Shown: positions 8,604-17,553 of the stretch, in pieces
Numbering within the stretch: position 1 is the first letter of the stretch
How the letters are laid out: each line of letters starts with the position of its first letter
Assembly (NCBI RefSeq): GCF_014649375.1
Contig: NZ_BMSX01000002.1
Location: 442,619-506,618, forward strand
Reading direction: 5' to 3'
Length of the DNA stretch: 64,000 nt
Origin: Streptomyces aurantiogriseus
GTDB lineage: Bacteria > Actinomycetota > Actinomycetes > Streptomycetales > Streptomycetaceae
Notes under the pieces: model-generated
What the model saw: only the letters and a program-made list of their open reading frames with translations
What the model was told of the DNA's origin: nothing
Database searches by the model: none
Translations under genes and position numbers: made by a program

Positions 8604-9692
8604 ATGACCACAAGAAGCATGCTCTGGCATCGTCGGGCTGCGACAGGCCTCGCCCTCGCGGGAGCCCTCGCGCTCTCCGGCTGCGCCGACAACGCGGCGA
8701 CGGCGTCCAAGCCGACTTCCGCGGCGAAGGGCGGCAGCGACTCCGCCCTCAAGGAGCCCGACGTCAACGGAGACGGCAAGGTCGTCGTCGGTGTCCTCAG
8801 CCCCGGCGACATCAACGACCACGGCTACTACCAGAGCTTCGTCGACTCGGCGGAGGCCTTCGCCAAGGAAAAGGGCTGGACGATCATCAAGCGCGGCAGC
8901 GTGCCCCCGAGCGACGCGCTCACCGCGGCCCGCGCGATGTGCCAGCAGAACGTCGACCTGGTCGCGCTCGGCGCGAGCGAGCTCAAGACCGCGACTCCCG
9001 CCTCCGAGGAGCCGGTCTGCAGCAAGACGGTCTGGTACCTGCCGTCGTCGTCGGACACCGACGTCCACCCCCGGGTCCTGCTGTCCGCCGACGACCCCAA
9101 CCAGTCCCTGCTCGCCGCCGGCTACGCCGCGGGCCTGAAGATGAAGGCGGCCGGCTACACCAAGGCCGGGTTCATCACGGGCAACAAGGCCGACTTCAGC
9201 GTCAACGCCGCCACGGCGTTCCTGGCCGGGATCCGGGAGGTCGTCCCGAAGGCCACCATGACGAGCACCTACACCGGCGACTTCAACGACTCGGCCAAGG
9301 CCAAGGAAGCCACCCAGGCACAGATCAGCCAGGGCATCAAGGTCATCTACCCCTACCTCGGCGGAGCGACCGACGCAGCGGCGCAGATGGCGAACGAAGG
9401 CGGCGCGCTGACCCTCACGCCGGGCACCGACCGGTGCGACTCGACCAGTCCGAAATACGACATCTCGGTGATCTTCAGTCCGGGTGACTACTTCCGTGCA
9501 GCACTGGAGGAGTTCGCCAAGGACAACCTCAAGATGGGCACGACGCGCGTGTGGAAGCTGGGCGTCGACCCCTACCCGACCGTCAAGATCTGCCGGCCCG
9601 AGGGTGACGAGGCGAAGCAGCTCGACCAGTTCATGAACAAGATCGGCACCGACAAGATCGATCCGGCGGCCGAGGTCAAGCGCCTCGGCTGA
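8604..9692 (+). CDS. BMP-family ABC transporter substrate-binding lipoprotein
   Basis: 362 residues. The signal peptide has arginines near the N-terminus, a hydrophobic core, and a lipobox LSGC with the lipidated cysteine at position 27. The mature part VVVGVLSPGDINDHGYYQSF matches the start of the basic membrane protein (BMP/PnrA) fold, which binds nucleosides or related ligands. The ATG at 8604 is the only start giving a proper signal peptide; GGAAG lies 7 nt upstream. First of four genes encoding a complete importer (binding protein, double ATPase, two permeases). The ligand may be a purine-like or other heterocycle; the binding site cannot be judged by eye. Confidence 0.88.
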   Translation: MTTRSMLWHRRAATGLALAGALALSGCADNAATASKPTSAAKGGSDSALKEPDVNGDGKVVVGVLSPGDINDHGYYQSFVDSAEAFAKEKGWTIIKRGSVPPSDALTAARAMCQQNVDLVALGASELKTATPASEEPVCSKTVWYLPSSSDTDVHPRVLLSADDPNQSLLAAGYAAGLKMKAAGYTKAGFITGNKADFSVNAATAFLAGIREVVPKATMTSTYTGDFNDSAKAKEATQAQISQGIKVIYPYLGGATDAAAQMANEGGALTLTPGTDRCDSTSPKYDISVIFSPGDYFRAALEEFAKDNLKMGTTRVWKLGVDPYPTVKICRPEGDEAKQLDQFMNKIGTDKIDPAAEVKRLG

Positions 9693-9722
9693 CGCGCCGA
9701 CAGCGACGAGGAAAGATCAGCA

Positions 9723-11279
9723 ATGACACCGACGACCTCAGCGGTTCCGATTCTCGAGCTGCGCGGCATCACGAAGTCATACGGAACCGTCAAGGCATGC
9801 GCCGGCGTGGACCTCAGGGTCGACGCCGGCGAGATCCACGGACTCCTTGGCGAGAACGGGGCGGGCAAGTCCAGCCTCATGAAGGTCCTGCTCGGGCTGG
9901 TCCGGCGCGATGCCGGCACCGTCCTGGTGCGCGGTGAGGAGGTCGCGCTGGACAGCCCGCAGGAAGCCGCCGAGCTGGGCATCGGCATGGTGCACCAGCA
10001 TTTCAGCCTCATCAACGGGCTGACCGTGTGGGAGAACGTGGCGCTCGGCGACAACGGCAAGGTGAACAAGCAGGCCATCTGTGCCGACATCGCCGAGGTC
10101 TCCGCCCGGTACGGGCTGACCGTCGAGCCCGACGCACGCGTCGAGACCCTCTCGGCCGGTGAGCGGCAGCGGGTCGAGGTGGTCAAGTGCCTGCGGCGCA
10201 ACCCTCAGATCCTGATCCTGGACGAGCCCACCTCGGTGCTGACGCAGGCGGAGTCGGAGGAGTTGTTCGCCGTGCTCGGCCGAGTGGTGCAGGAGGAGGG
10301 GCGCGCTGTCATCCTCATCAGCCACAAGCTCGCCGAGATCGCCCAGGCCACCGATCGGGTGACGGTCCTGCGCAAGGGCTGTGTCGCCTTCCGGGCGGTC
10401 ACCGCCGACACCACTCCCCAGTTGCTCGCCCGGCAGATGGTGGGCCGGGAGGTGTCCCTGGGAGAGGAGGCCGCCGCCCTCGGCCTGGTGCCGGCAGACA
10501 AGAGGCGCAAGGACGGAGGCGGCGGCCCCGAGGGGCAGCAGCCCGTCCTGCGCCTCGCCGGACTCACCGTCGACCAAGGCGGGGTCAGGCTCCTCGCGGA
10601 TGTCGACCTGACCGTGGGACCGGGCGAGATCGTCGCCCTCTACGGCGTCGAGGGCAACGGCCAGGCGACCCTCGGTGATGTCCTCGCGGGGCTGATCCCG
10701 CCCACAGCGGGCACCATCGAGGTCACCGGGGACAGGGTGGACGTGACCCGGCCCGGCGCGCTCTCGAAGGCCGGCCTCGGCATCGTGCCGGAGGACCGCC
10801 ACCACAGTGGCGTCGTCCTCGACATGAGCGTCGCAGAGAACCTGACGATGAAGGCGCTCGACAAGGTCAGCGGCCGGTTCCTGCTGCGGCGACGCGCCAT
10901 GCTCGCCGAGGCCCGTCGCCTCGCCGACGAGTTCAACATCGTCACCCCGTCGCTGGACGCGCCGGTACGCAGCCTGTCCGGCGGCAACCAGCAGCGGGTC
11001 GTACTCGCCCGGGAACTGTCCGGGCACACCCGGGTCCTGGTCGCCGCGCAGCCCACCCACGGCCTCGACGTCGGTGCCATCGAGGACATGTACGCCCGGC
11101 TGCGCGCAGCGGCCGCCGAAGGCGTCGGAGTGCTGCTCATCTCCACCGAATTCGAGGAAGTCATGGCCCTTGCAACCCGGATCGCGGTGATCTCCTCCGG
11201 GCGGATCACCGGAGCACTCCCCGTCTCCGAGGCGACCGCCGAACGGCTCGGCATGTTGGTCGGCGGTGAGGCCGCATGA
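9723..11279 (+). CDS. ABC transporter ATPase with two nucleotide-binding domains (BMP/sugar type)
   Basis: 518 residues. The first domain has a normal Walker A GENGAGKS (43-50), signature LSAGERQRVEV and Walker B LILDEPTSVL. The second has a degenerate Walker A (GVEGNGQAT), an intact signature LSGGNQQRVVLAREL and a Walker B lacking the usual Asp-Glu pair (VLVAAQPTHGLDVG). One active and one degenerate site is the rule for the RbsA/NupO/YufO group. A GAGGAAAG ribosome site precedes the ATG, and the 3' end overlaps the first permease gene by 4 nt. Confidence 0.93.
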   Translation: MTPTTSAVPILELRGITKSYGTVKACAGVDLRVDAGEIHGLLGENGAGKSSLMKVLLGLVRRDAGTVLVRGEEVALDSPQEAAELGIGMVHQHFSLINGLTVWENVALGDNGKVNKQAICADIAEVSARYGLTVEPDARVETLSAGERQRVEVVKCLRRNPQILILDEPTSVLTQAESEELFAVLGRVVQEEGRAVILISHKLAEIAQATDRVTVLRKGCVAFRAVTADTTPQLLARQMVGREVSLGEEAAALGLVPADKRRKDGGGGPEGQQPVLRLAGLTVDQGGVRLLADVDLTVGPGEIVALYGVEGNGQATLGDVLAGLIPPTAGTIEVTGDRVDVTRPGALSKAGLGIVPEDRHHSGVVLDMSVAENLTMKALDKVSGRFLLRRRAMLAEARRLADEFNIVTPSLDAPVRSLSGGNQQRVVLARELSGHTRVLVAAQPTHGLDVGAIEDMYARLRAAAAEGVGVLLISTEFEEVMALATRIAVISSGRITGALPVSEATAERLGMLVGGEAA

Positions 11280-12457
11280 GCGCCGCCTCACTGACGGATC
11301 CGAGCGACCTCGGCCGGCGCCTCCTCGCCCGGCTCCGACCAGGGCGCCGTGACTGGATGACGGCGGGGCTGACCCTCGCGCTCATCGGTGTCGCCGGCGG
11401 TGTGTCCGCGCTGCTGCTCACGCTGACCGGTGCCTCACCGAGCGCCTCGTTGAACGCGATATGGACCGGTTCTCTGGCCAACGCCACCGGCTGGACGACG
11501 ACGCTGCTCAACACGGCCCCTCTGCTGCTGGTCGCGGTCGGTGCGTGCGTCTGTGCGTCCGCCGGCATGTTCAACATCGGCCAGGAGGGGCAGGTGCTCA
11601 TCGGCGGCCTGGCCGGTGCCTGGGTGGGGCTGCGCCTGGCCATGCCCGGCCCCATGCTGGTCGTCGTGGTGCTGGCCGCCGCCGCCGTCGGCGGTGCCGC
11701 CTGGGCCGCGCTCAGCGCCCTGATGCTCCGCTTCCGCGGCGTCAACGTCCCGGTGAGCACCCTGCTGATGACGTTCCTCGCCATCCAGCTCGTCAGTTTC
11801 GCGGTCAGCACGCCGTGGGTCCTGCAGGAGAGCGTGCAGGGTGCCGGCGACATCGCCGACGCGCAGTCCAACGCCCTGCCGGCCAACGCACAGCTCGCGA
11901 GCTTCGGGCAGTACCCCTCGATGCAACTCAACACGGGCCTGTTCCTCGCGCTCGCCGCCACGGTCGCCGTCGCCCTCCTCCTGAGCCGCAGCCGGTGGGG
12001 CTTCAAGGTGCGCATGGTCGGACTGAACCCGCGCACCGCCAAGCACGCCGGTGTCCGGGTGGCCGCGCTCGGCGGTCTCACCCTGGCGCTGTCCGGCGCC
12101 TTCGCCGGGCTGGCCGGGGGGCTGCTGCTGGCCAGCCCGGTCAGCACCAACCGGCTGCAGGCCGGTCTCTCCGACAACGTCGGCTGGGACGGCCTGCTCG
12201 TCGCGCTCGTCGCGCGCAACCGGCCCCTGGCCGCGATCCCGGTGTCGTTCCTCTTCGCCGTGCTGCGTGCGGGCGGCGACTTCCTCTCGGCCACCGGCGT
12301 GCCGTCCTACCTCGTCGACATCGTCAAGGCGTTGCTCGTCCTCGCCTTCGTCGCACCGCCCGTCCTCTTCGACCTCTTCCACGGGCGTCGCGGTGCCACA
12401 CCGCGGGCGGCGCCCACCGTTTCCGTTGTCCCGGCCAAGACGGAGGCAGCCGCGTGA
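11276..12457 (+). CDS. ABC transporter permease 1 (BPD_transp_2 / YufP type)
   Basis: 393 residues, with about nine hydrophobic segments and the family hallmarks FNIGQEGQVLIGG and SRWGFKVRMVGLNPRTAKHAG. Pairs with the following permease to form the membrane channel of the BMP-type importer. ATGA overlap with the ATPase gene and GTGA overlap with the next gene show one tightly coupled operon. Confidence 0.92.
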   Translation: MSAASLTDPSDLGRRLLARLRPGRRDWMTAGLTLALIGVAGGVSALLLTLTGASPSASLNAIWTGSLANATGWTTTLLNTAPLLLVAVGACVCASAGMFNIGQEGQVLIGGLAGAWVGLRLAMPGPMLVVVVLAAAAVGGAAWAALSALMLRFRGVNVPVSTLLMTFLAIQLVSFAVSTPWVLQESVQGAGDIADAQSNALPANAQLASFGQYPSMQLNTGLFLALAATVAVALLLSRSRWGFKVRMVGLNPRTAKHAGVRVAALGGLTLALSGAFAGLAGGLLLASPVSTNRLQAGLSDNVGWDGLLVALVARNRPLAAIPVSFLFAVLRAGGDFLSATGVPSYLVDIVKALLVLAFVAPPVLFDLFHGRRGATPRAAPTVSVVPAKTEAAA

Positions 12458-13368
12458 GCGTTCTGGACAGCACCACGACCATTCTCGCGAGCGGCGTCCG
12501 GCTGACCGTCCCCTTGGCCTTCGCCGCCTGCGGTGAGTACCTGGCCGAGCGGGCCGGCGCGATGAACATCTCCGTCGAGGCGATGATGCTCAGCGCCGCG
12601 TTCACCTCGGTCGCCACCGCCAGCGCGACCGGCAGCGCCACCGTCGGTCTCGCGGCCGGCGTCCTGACCGGTCTCGTCGTCGGTTTCGTGCACGGCAACC
12701 TCTCCCACCGGGCCCAGATCAACACCTTCGTCATCGGCCTCGTACTGAACGCGCTGGTGCTCGGGCTCACGAGCTACCTGATCACGACGGAACAGTTCAC
12801 CGCACACCAGGTCGGCGTCCTGTCGATCCCGCTCCTCCAGGACATCCCACTCATCGGCAAGCCGCTGTTCTCCCAACGCTGGCCGGCCTACCTGCTGATC
12901 CTGCTGGTGCCGCTGACCTGGTGGTTGGTGGAACGCAGCCGCTGGGGCCTGGAACTGCGGGCGGTGGGGGAGAACCCGCAGGCCGCCGACGTCACGGGCA
13001 TCAAGGTGAACGTGCGGCGCCGGCAGGCCCTGCTGTGGTGCGGCGCGCTGGCCGGGCTCGGCGGCGCGTACCTCGCGGTCGGCGAGGTCGGATCGTTCAA
13101 CCAGAACATGACCGCCGGACGCGGCTACCTCGTCATCGCAGCGGTGATCTTCGGCGCGTGGCGGCTCGGCCGGACCCTGCTCGGGTGCCTGGTGTTCGGA
13201 CTCTCCGACGCGATGCGCCTGGCGCTGCCCGCGCTCGGTGTCACCCTCAACGCCCAACTGCTCGTCGCGGCCCCGTATCTGCTCGCGCTCCTCGCCATGC
13301 TGCTGTTCACCACCCAGCACCGAGAACCGGCGGCGCTCGGCCGACCTTTCGAGCGCGGGTCGACCTGA
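12454..13368 (+). CDS. ABC transporter permease 2 (BPD_transp_2 / YufQ type)
   Basis: 304 residues from a GTG at 12454 whose TG is part of the previous stop. Contains MNISVEAMMLSAAF near the N-terminus and SRWGLELRAVGENPQAADVTG, which correspond to the cytoplasmic coupling loops of nucleoside-type permeases. Shorter than permease 1, as in the YufPQ pair. Last gene of the importer operon, followed by a stem-loop. Confidence 0.92.
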   Translation: MSVLDSTTTILASGVRLTVPLAFAACGEYLAERAGAMNISVEAMMLSAAFTSVATASATGSATVGLAAGVLTGLVVGFVHGNLSHRAQINTFVIGLVLNALVLGLTSYLITTEQFTAHQVGVLSIPLLQDIPLIGKPLFSQRWPAYLLILLVPLTWWLVERSRWGLELRAVGENPQAADVTGIKVNVRRRQALLWCGALAGLGGAYLAVGEVGSFNQNMTAGRGYLVIAAVIFGAWRLGRTLLGCLVFGLSDAMRLALPALGVTLNAQLLVAAPYLLALLAMLLFTTQHREPAALGRPFERGST

Positions 13369-13369
13369 C

Positions 13370-13392
13370 GACAGGGCCGGGGAAGGCCCGTC
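13370..13392 (+). terminator. stem-loop after the importer operon
   Basis: GAC-A-GGGCC (13370-13378) pairs with GGCCC-GTC (13385-13392) with one bulged A; it begins two bases after the stop codon of permease 2. Confidence 0.5.
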
Positions 13393-13613
13393 AGCCACAC
13401 CGGATGCAGGCCCACGTACGTCCAGTACGAGGGCCTGCTCCGGCACGCCCGGAGCGCGTCGGGCGCCCCGTGGCCGACCGCGCGGTGGTCCGAGGCCGCG
13501 CCGAAGCAAGCACGGCTGTGCGGCCCCATGCCGTCCGGAGGGACGCACCACCCGGCGGACGGCCGGCCCCGCGACGGCAGCACGGGGCCGGTGTTCGCTG
13601 TGGAACACCGGTG

Positions 13614-14648
13614 TCAGCGGCGGCGCAGCGCCGCTGTCTCCAGTGCCGGAGGTGTGTGGCCGATGTCGCGCGGGTTGAGCACACTGCCCGGCGCGACGAG
13701 TTCGTCGATCCGGTCCAGCGCCTCGGCCGACAGCGGCCGGTCCACCGAGGTGAGCTGCGTCAGGAGCTGATCGTGGGTGCGCGGGCCCATGAGGGCCGAG
13801 GTGACGCCGGGATGGGCGAGTACGAACCGCAGCGCCAGCTCGACGAGTGTGCAGCCCTCGTCGGCCGCGATGCGCACGAGTTCCTCGACGACTGCCTGCT
13901 TGCGCTCGCGTATCCGCTCGTCGGCGAAGTCGAAGTGGTCGCCGTGGGTCCGCGCGCGCGAGTCCCCAGCCGGTTCGGCGCCGGCCCGGTACTTGCCCGT
14001 CAGCCAGCCGCCGTTCAGCGGGCTCCACACCATGACGCCCATACGGTGCCGCTGCGCGGTGGGCAGCGCGGCGGCCTCCGCGTGCCGGGCCAGGATCGAG
14101 TACGACAGCTGTTCCACGGTGAACCGCTCGCGGCCGGCACGCCGCGCCGCCCACTGCGCCTCCACGATCTCCTCGGCCGGGAAGCTGGAGGTGCCGATCG
14201 CCCGTACTTTGCCCGCCCGCACCAGGTCGCTGAGCGCACCGAGCGTCTCCTCGATGTCGGTCAGGGGATCGGGACGGTGGACGAGGTACACATCGAGGTG
14301 GTCCGTCCGCAGCCGTCGCAGACTGTCCTCCACGGCACGAGTGATCCAGAGCCGTGAGTTGCCGCGCCGGTTGCGGTCGAGCGGCCCTCCGGGCATCCGG
14401 TTGTGGAACTTCGACACGAGTACGATGTCGTCGCGGCGTCCCTTCAGCGCGCGGCCCAGCATCTCCTCCGACTCGCCGAAGGCGTACACGTCGGCGGTGT
14501 CGACGAAGTTGACCCCGGCGTCAAGCGCCGTCGTCACCATGCGGTGGCACTCCGCCTCGTCGGTGTTGCCCCAGGCCCCGAACATCATCGACCCGAGGCA
14601 GAGCTCGCTCACCTCGATGCCCGTCCCACCCAGAATCCGGTAGCGCAC
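13614..14648 (-). CDS. aldo/keto reductase
   Basis: 344 residues from a GTG at 14648 preceded by GAGGGAAAG. The AKR catalytic tetrad is visible: Asp and Tyr in FVDTADVYAFGES, Lys in VLVSKFHN and His in YLVHRPDP. The protein starts with YRILGGTGIEVSELCLGS, typical of the YajO/AKR11-like group. It faces the importer operon tail-to-tail and is divergent from the VOC protein gene. It could reduce a carbonyl, or act as a dihydrodiol or alcohol dehydrogenase of the island; no classical cis-dihydrodiol dehydrogenase was found near the Rieske genes. Confidence 0.88.
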   Translation of the reverse strand: MRYRILGGTGIEVSELCLGSMMFGAWGNTDEAECHRMVTTALDAGVNFVDTADVYAFGESEEMLGRALKGRRDDIVLVSKFHNRMPGGPLDRNRRGNSRLWITRAVEDSLRRLRTDHLDVYLVHRPDPLTDIEETLGALSDLVRAGKVRAIGTSSFPAEEIVEAQWAARRAGRERFTVEQLSYSILARHAEAAALPTAQRHRMGVMVWSPLNGGWLTGKYRAGAEPAGDSRARTHGDHFDFADERIRERKQAVVEELVRIAADEGCTLVELALRFVLAHPGVTSALMGPRTHDQLLTQLTSVDRPLSAEALDRIDELVAPGSVLNPRDIGHTPPALETAALRRR

Positions 14649-14835
14649 GTCTTTCCCTCGTCTTCCCCGGCGACATCCGGCGCCGTCATGCCGCAGGCTC
14701 CCACTGCGGCGGGCGCGGAACCGATGTCGCGGGGGGTCAGCGTTGTCTGCGCAGGCGTTGTGTCCGCAGCACATCGACCCCCGGGGCCGAGCGGATCTAC
14801 GCTCGAGGAAAACCGCACCACTCACTGGAGGTACC

Positions 14836-15288
14836 GTGGCCACCGGTCTCACCTCGGCCCGCTGGACTCACGTCGCGCTGCCGACCGGCGATCTCGACAA
14901 GGCGATCGAGTTCTACACCTCGCTGACTCCCCTGGTTGTCGTCGAGCGGTTCAAGGACGCCGACGGCGAAAGCGTCTGGCTCTCCAACGACAAGCAGGTC
15001 GAGACGCCCTTCGTGCTCGTCCTCGTGTCGTTCAACAAGGACAAGGGCAACCAGTTGGGCCTGCTGCACCCGTTCGCGCACATCGGCATCGAGGTGCCGG
15101 AGCGCGGGGACGTCGACGCGCTGGCGGACAGGGCCCGTGAACTGGGCTGCCTGCACTGGGAGCCCCGACAGATGCCCGACCCGATCGGCTACATCTGCGC
15201 TCTGAAGGACCCCGACGGCAACGTCGTCGAGATCTCCCACGACCAGCGTGTCTTCGACACGGTCCGGCAGAAGTGGGGTTCGTCCTGA
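14836..15288 (+). CDS. VOC-superfamily (glyoxalase/bleomycin-resistance/extradiol type) protein
   Basis: 150 residues from a GTG at 14836 with GGAGG just upstream (14827-14831). A single vicinal-oxygen-chelate module pair: WTHVALPTGDLDKAIEFYTS at the N-terminus, a central FAHIGIEVPE with a likely metal His, and the C-terminal KDPDGNVVEISHDQRVF with a Glu metal ligand. Such small VOC proteins act as lyases, isomerases or dioxygenases. The next gene overlaps its 3' end, suggesting linked function. Confidence 0.8.
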   Translation: MATGLTSARWTHVALPTGDLDKAIEFYTSLTPLVVVERFKDADGESVWLSNDKQVETPFVLVLVSFNKDKGNQLGLLHPFAHIGIEVPERGDVDALADRARELGCLHWEPRQMPDPIGYICALKDPDGNVVEISHDQRVFDTVRQKWGSS

Positions 15289-15704
15289 ATGACACCCGCG
15301 CCGCTGTCCAGGCCTATCTCGCGGCGTTGAACGCGCACGACGCCGACGCCGTGGCCGCCTGTGTGGCCGAGGACTTCGTCAACGAACACACGTCGTCGAC
15401 GGGGCGCAGCCGCAGGGGCCGCGGCGAGTACCGTGCGGCGCTGACCGGGTTCCTCGAGGACTTCGGGGACCTGCACTACGCGCCCGAGCGCGTCCTCGTC
15501 GACGGCGAGTCGGCCGCGGTGCCGTACGTCATGACGTTCCGGATGCGCTCTGCGGGCGACCGCCCCGTGCGCATCCGCGGTGTCTTCGTGTTCACCGTCG
15601 CCGACAGTCTCATCACGCGCCGCACGGACTACTGGGACAGCGGCGAGGTGCAGCGACAGCTCGCCTGCCGACCCGAGTCGGCAGACCATGAATCGGCGCC
15701 CTGA
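15273..15704 (+). CDS. SnoaL-like / ester cyclase family protein
   Basis: 143 residues of NTF2-like fold. The segment AVQAYLAALNAHDADAVAACVAEDFVNEH is the typical SnoaL-like start, followed by the cone-shaped-barrel strands ending in RRTDYWDSGEVQRQL. The start is a GTG at 15273, which overlaps the VOC gene by 16 nt in another frame; the nearby ATG at 15289 is not in frame. Members are cyclases, isomerases or hydrolases of ring intermediates. Likely translationally coupled to the VOC protein. Substrate unknown. Confidence 0.7.
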   Translation: MGFVLNDTRAAVQAYLAALNAHDADAVAACVAEDFVNEHTSSTGRSRRGRGEYRAALTGFLEDFGDLHYAPERVLVDGESAAVPYVMTFRMRSAGDRPVRIRGVFVFTVADSLITRRTDYWDSGEVQRQLACRPESADHESAP

Positions 15705-15800
15705 CCTGGCAGAACGTGCCCCAGTGACACCCCGCCCGCCTCTTGTGCCGACGGGGTGCCCGTGCCTTCCCGGACTGGGATTTCTCTCGGCGTGATGCTG

Positions 15801-15828
15801 GCTCGCATGAGAGATGCTTGCCGTGAGA
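15801..15828 (+). promoter_or_regulatory. decayed copy of the FAH-gene promoter
   Basis: The stretch from about 15793 to 15840 can be aligned base for base with the promoter and first codons at 20160-20206: shared CTCGCAT, then an AGAGAT -10-like box, then a 7-nt gap to GTG at 15823 where the other has ATG at 20189. The -35 equivalent is degenerate. It therefore looks like a duplicated and decaying leaderless promoter. Confidence 0.45.
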
Positions 15829-15950
15829 GCAGTGATGACAAGAGTGGGGCGAAGTGCGCCGGGCCAGCCAACGGGGTGTCGGCAGCAGGGTCATTGCGCT
15901 ACCGAGGCCGCCGGCTGTGCGGCACGACGCGTCGGAACGGGGCTGCTGCC
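15823..15950 (+). pseudogene. possible 5' remnant of a second FAH-like gene
   Basis: The first codons after GTG 15823 read MRAVMT, against MRVVTT for the intact FAH gene at 20189, and the upstream DNA is also similar. Beyond this point the frame is no longer similar to an FAH protein, so the rest has been lost, replaced or scrambled by insertion-sequence activity. Confidence 0.3.
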
Positions 15951-16201
15951 CCGTTGCGGATGGCGATCTCGTCGAGCGCCATCGCTTCCAGAACCAGGAC
16001 GGCGTCCAGGTCGGCGGCGTGCTGACCCATCATCTGTGTCTGGCGCACGGTCGGCGCTCCTCGCCGCGACCACTGGGTTTCGGCCCCGGCCACCTGGCCG
16101 TCGAGCTCGCCGACGAACTGCGCGAGCGGATCCACCGCGCCAACACCGCCCATGAGTGCGGCGCGGCCTGTCTGCCCGAGCGGATCGAGCCTCCGGCGTA
16201 G
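15854..16201 (+). CDS. unrecognised coding-like fragment
   Basis: A 115-residue frame from a GTG at 15854. From about 15950 to the stop it has strong third-position G/C bias and a protein-like composition, with a possible amphipathic helix LAVELADELRERIHRAN near the C-terminus. I do not recognise the family. The first third looks random, so it may be the 3' end of a truncated gene joined to the decayed promoter upstream. Confidence 0.25.
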   Translation: MRRASQRGVGSRVIALPRPPAVRHDASERGCCPVADGDLVERHRFQNQDGVQVGGVLTHHLCLAHGRRSSPRPLGFGPGHLAVELADELRERIHRANTAHECGAACLPERIEPPA

Positions 16202-16991
16202 CGAGGGCGGGCCGCGGTCCTCATCGGCCCATCCGCTGGGCCTCGGTGAGCGCCTGCAGGCCAGTGTTTGTGTAACGGTCGCTGCGGTGTGGTGGCCGGG
16301 GCGGCATTGCGGGCACCGGTAGGAAAAGCCCTCCGCGCGCGTGGCGCCCACCCGGGACTCGGCCAACCGTCCGAGTTCAGTGCTGGGTGACCAGGGCTAC
16401 GGCGCAAGTGAAGGACACGGGCCGACCTGTCGGTCGACGCCTGTGCCCAGCACCGGGCGACCGTCACTCTCTTCTCCGCCGCGCATACGGGAGGATCCCG
16501 GGCCTGCCCTCGACCGTAGGCGGCCTTGCAGCGGCCTCCAGGAGCATCGGGCGGGTGTAGCCGTCGACGCCTCGCACTGGGGGAATCCGCTGTCGAAGGG
16601 GACGGCGACCATGCCGGTAGAGCCCGCCATGACCGCGGCGCTCTTCGCTCACCAGCGACAACGCGACCAGTGATCTCACCGGCTCGTCACCGCACAGGAC
16701 GGCGTCGGCCGGCGCGAACAACACGTCCGAACGAGCGGTCAGGCAGGGGTCTTGTCGACCAGGCCCTTCGATACCCCTTACAGAGTCTCGGTCCACACCG
16801 CGCTGTTCGCGGAGCTGACCCGCCGACTTGTTGCATCTGTGCCAGAGTCTTCCCGAAGAGCGTCGGGCTGCCGCTGTCGTACGCGTCGATTCAGCTGTGA
16901 GGGTCCGTGAGCGTGTCGGGTGCCGGGCGCTCCGCCGAGGTCGTCGACGGAGCCGGGTACGGCTATGCAGTGCCGAGGTCGTCCGGGGTGG
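16202..16991. other. gene-poor stretch with insertion-sequence debris
   Basis: Apart from the transposase remnant listed separately (16480-16796), no frame here shows sustained codon bias or a known motif. Interrupted frames on both strands fit a former mobile-element region. Confidence 0.4.
16480..16796 (-). pseudogene. remnant of an IS701-type transposase (N-terminal part)
   Basis: Read from 16796 downwards, the segment DVLFAPADAVLCGDEPVRSL followed by VALSLVSEERRGHGGLY matches, from memory of the family, the N-terminal region of Streptomyces IS701-like DDE transposases. After GGLY the frame diverges: the expected helix and the DVSPW-type segment appear only as a scrambled GVDGYTRP. No catalytic DDE domain follows, so the element is inactive. 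Confidence 0.5.
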
Positions 16992-17552
16992 TCATGACTG
17001 GTCGTTTCCGGCCGACGGCAGGGCGGATGGCTCCAGCGGGTTCAGGGTGTGGAACCGGCGCCCCTGATAGGTGAGCGGCTCCCGTGCCCGGACCACCACG
17101 TCGGCCACCTCTATCAGGATGATCGTGTGGTCGCCGGCGGTGAGACGCTGGTGGACGACGCCCTCGAGCGACACGGTAGCGCCGTCGAGCAGGGGCGGAC
17201 CGAGCTTTCCCGGACTGAAGCGCGCCGCGGCGAACCTGTCGACGCCGGGCGTCGCGAACGCCGTCGCCACCGGGCGCTGGTCGGTCGCCAGGACGTTGAC
17301 GGCCACCGACTCGGCCTGACTGAAGGCCGGGTGGACGTCGGCAGTGTCGGCCAGACAGACCGAAATCAGCGGCGGGTCCATCGACACGCTGGTCACCGAG
17401 TTCGCGGTGAAGCCGTACCGCTTCCCGTCCACTTCGGTGGTGACCACGCAGACAGACGTGACCATCGAGGACAGTCCGTCGCGGTACGCCTGCGGGTCAT
17501 AGCCGGTGACAGGCTGGCGCGTGACGGCCTGTTCCGTCGCGGGATTGGGCAT
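16992..17552 (-). CDS. flavin reductase (FMN-binding split-barrel, HpaC-like)
   Basis: 186 residues from ATG 17552. YRDGLSSMVTSVCVVTTEVD, then FTANSVTSVSMDPPLISVCL and a C-terminal ADVVVRAREPLTYQGRRFHTL are the marks of the NAD(P)H:flavin oxidoreductase that feeds reduced flavin to two-component monooxygenases. No oxygenase partner is next to it. Its start lies one base after the stop of a small upstream frame, and a TTGACA promoter with island operator half-sites lies at 17.77-17.81 kb. It may supply flavin to an oxygenase elsewhere or be a survivor of a deleted operon. Confidence 0.85.
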   Translation of the reverse strand: MPNPATEQAVTRQPVTGYDPQAYRDGLSSMVTSVCVVTTEVDGKRYGFTANSVTSVSMDPPLISVCLADTADVHPAFSQAESVAVNVLATDQRPVATAFATPGVDRFAAARFSPGKLGPPLLDGATVSLEGVVHQRLTAGDHTIILIEVADVVVRAREPLTYQGRRFHTLNPLEPSALPSAGNDQS

Positions 17553-17553
17553 G

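Noticed and set aside
11461..12453. Upstream extension of the second permease to a start at 11461
   Set aside because: The extension would overlap the first permease gene in another frame and reads as Arg-rich nonsense; the GTGA overlap at 12454 gives the normal permease N-terminus.
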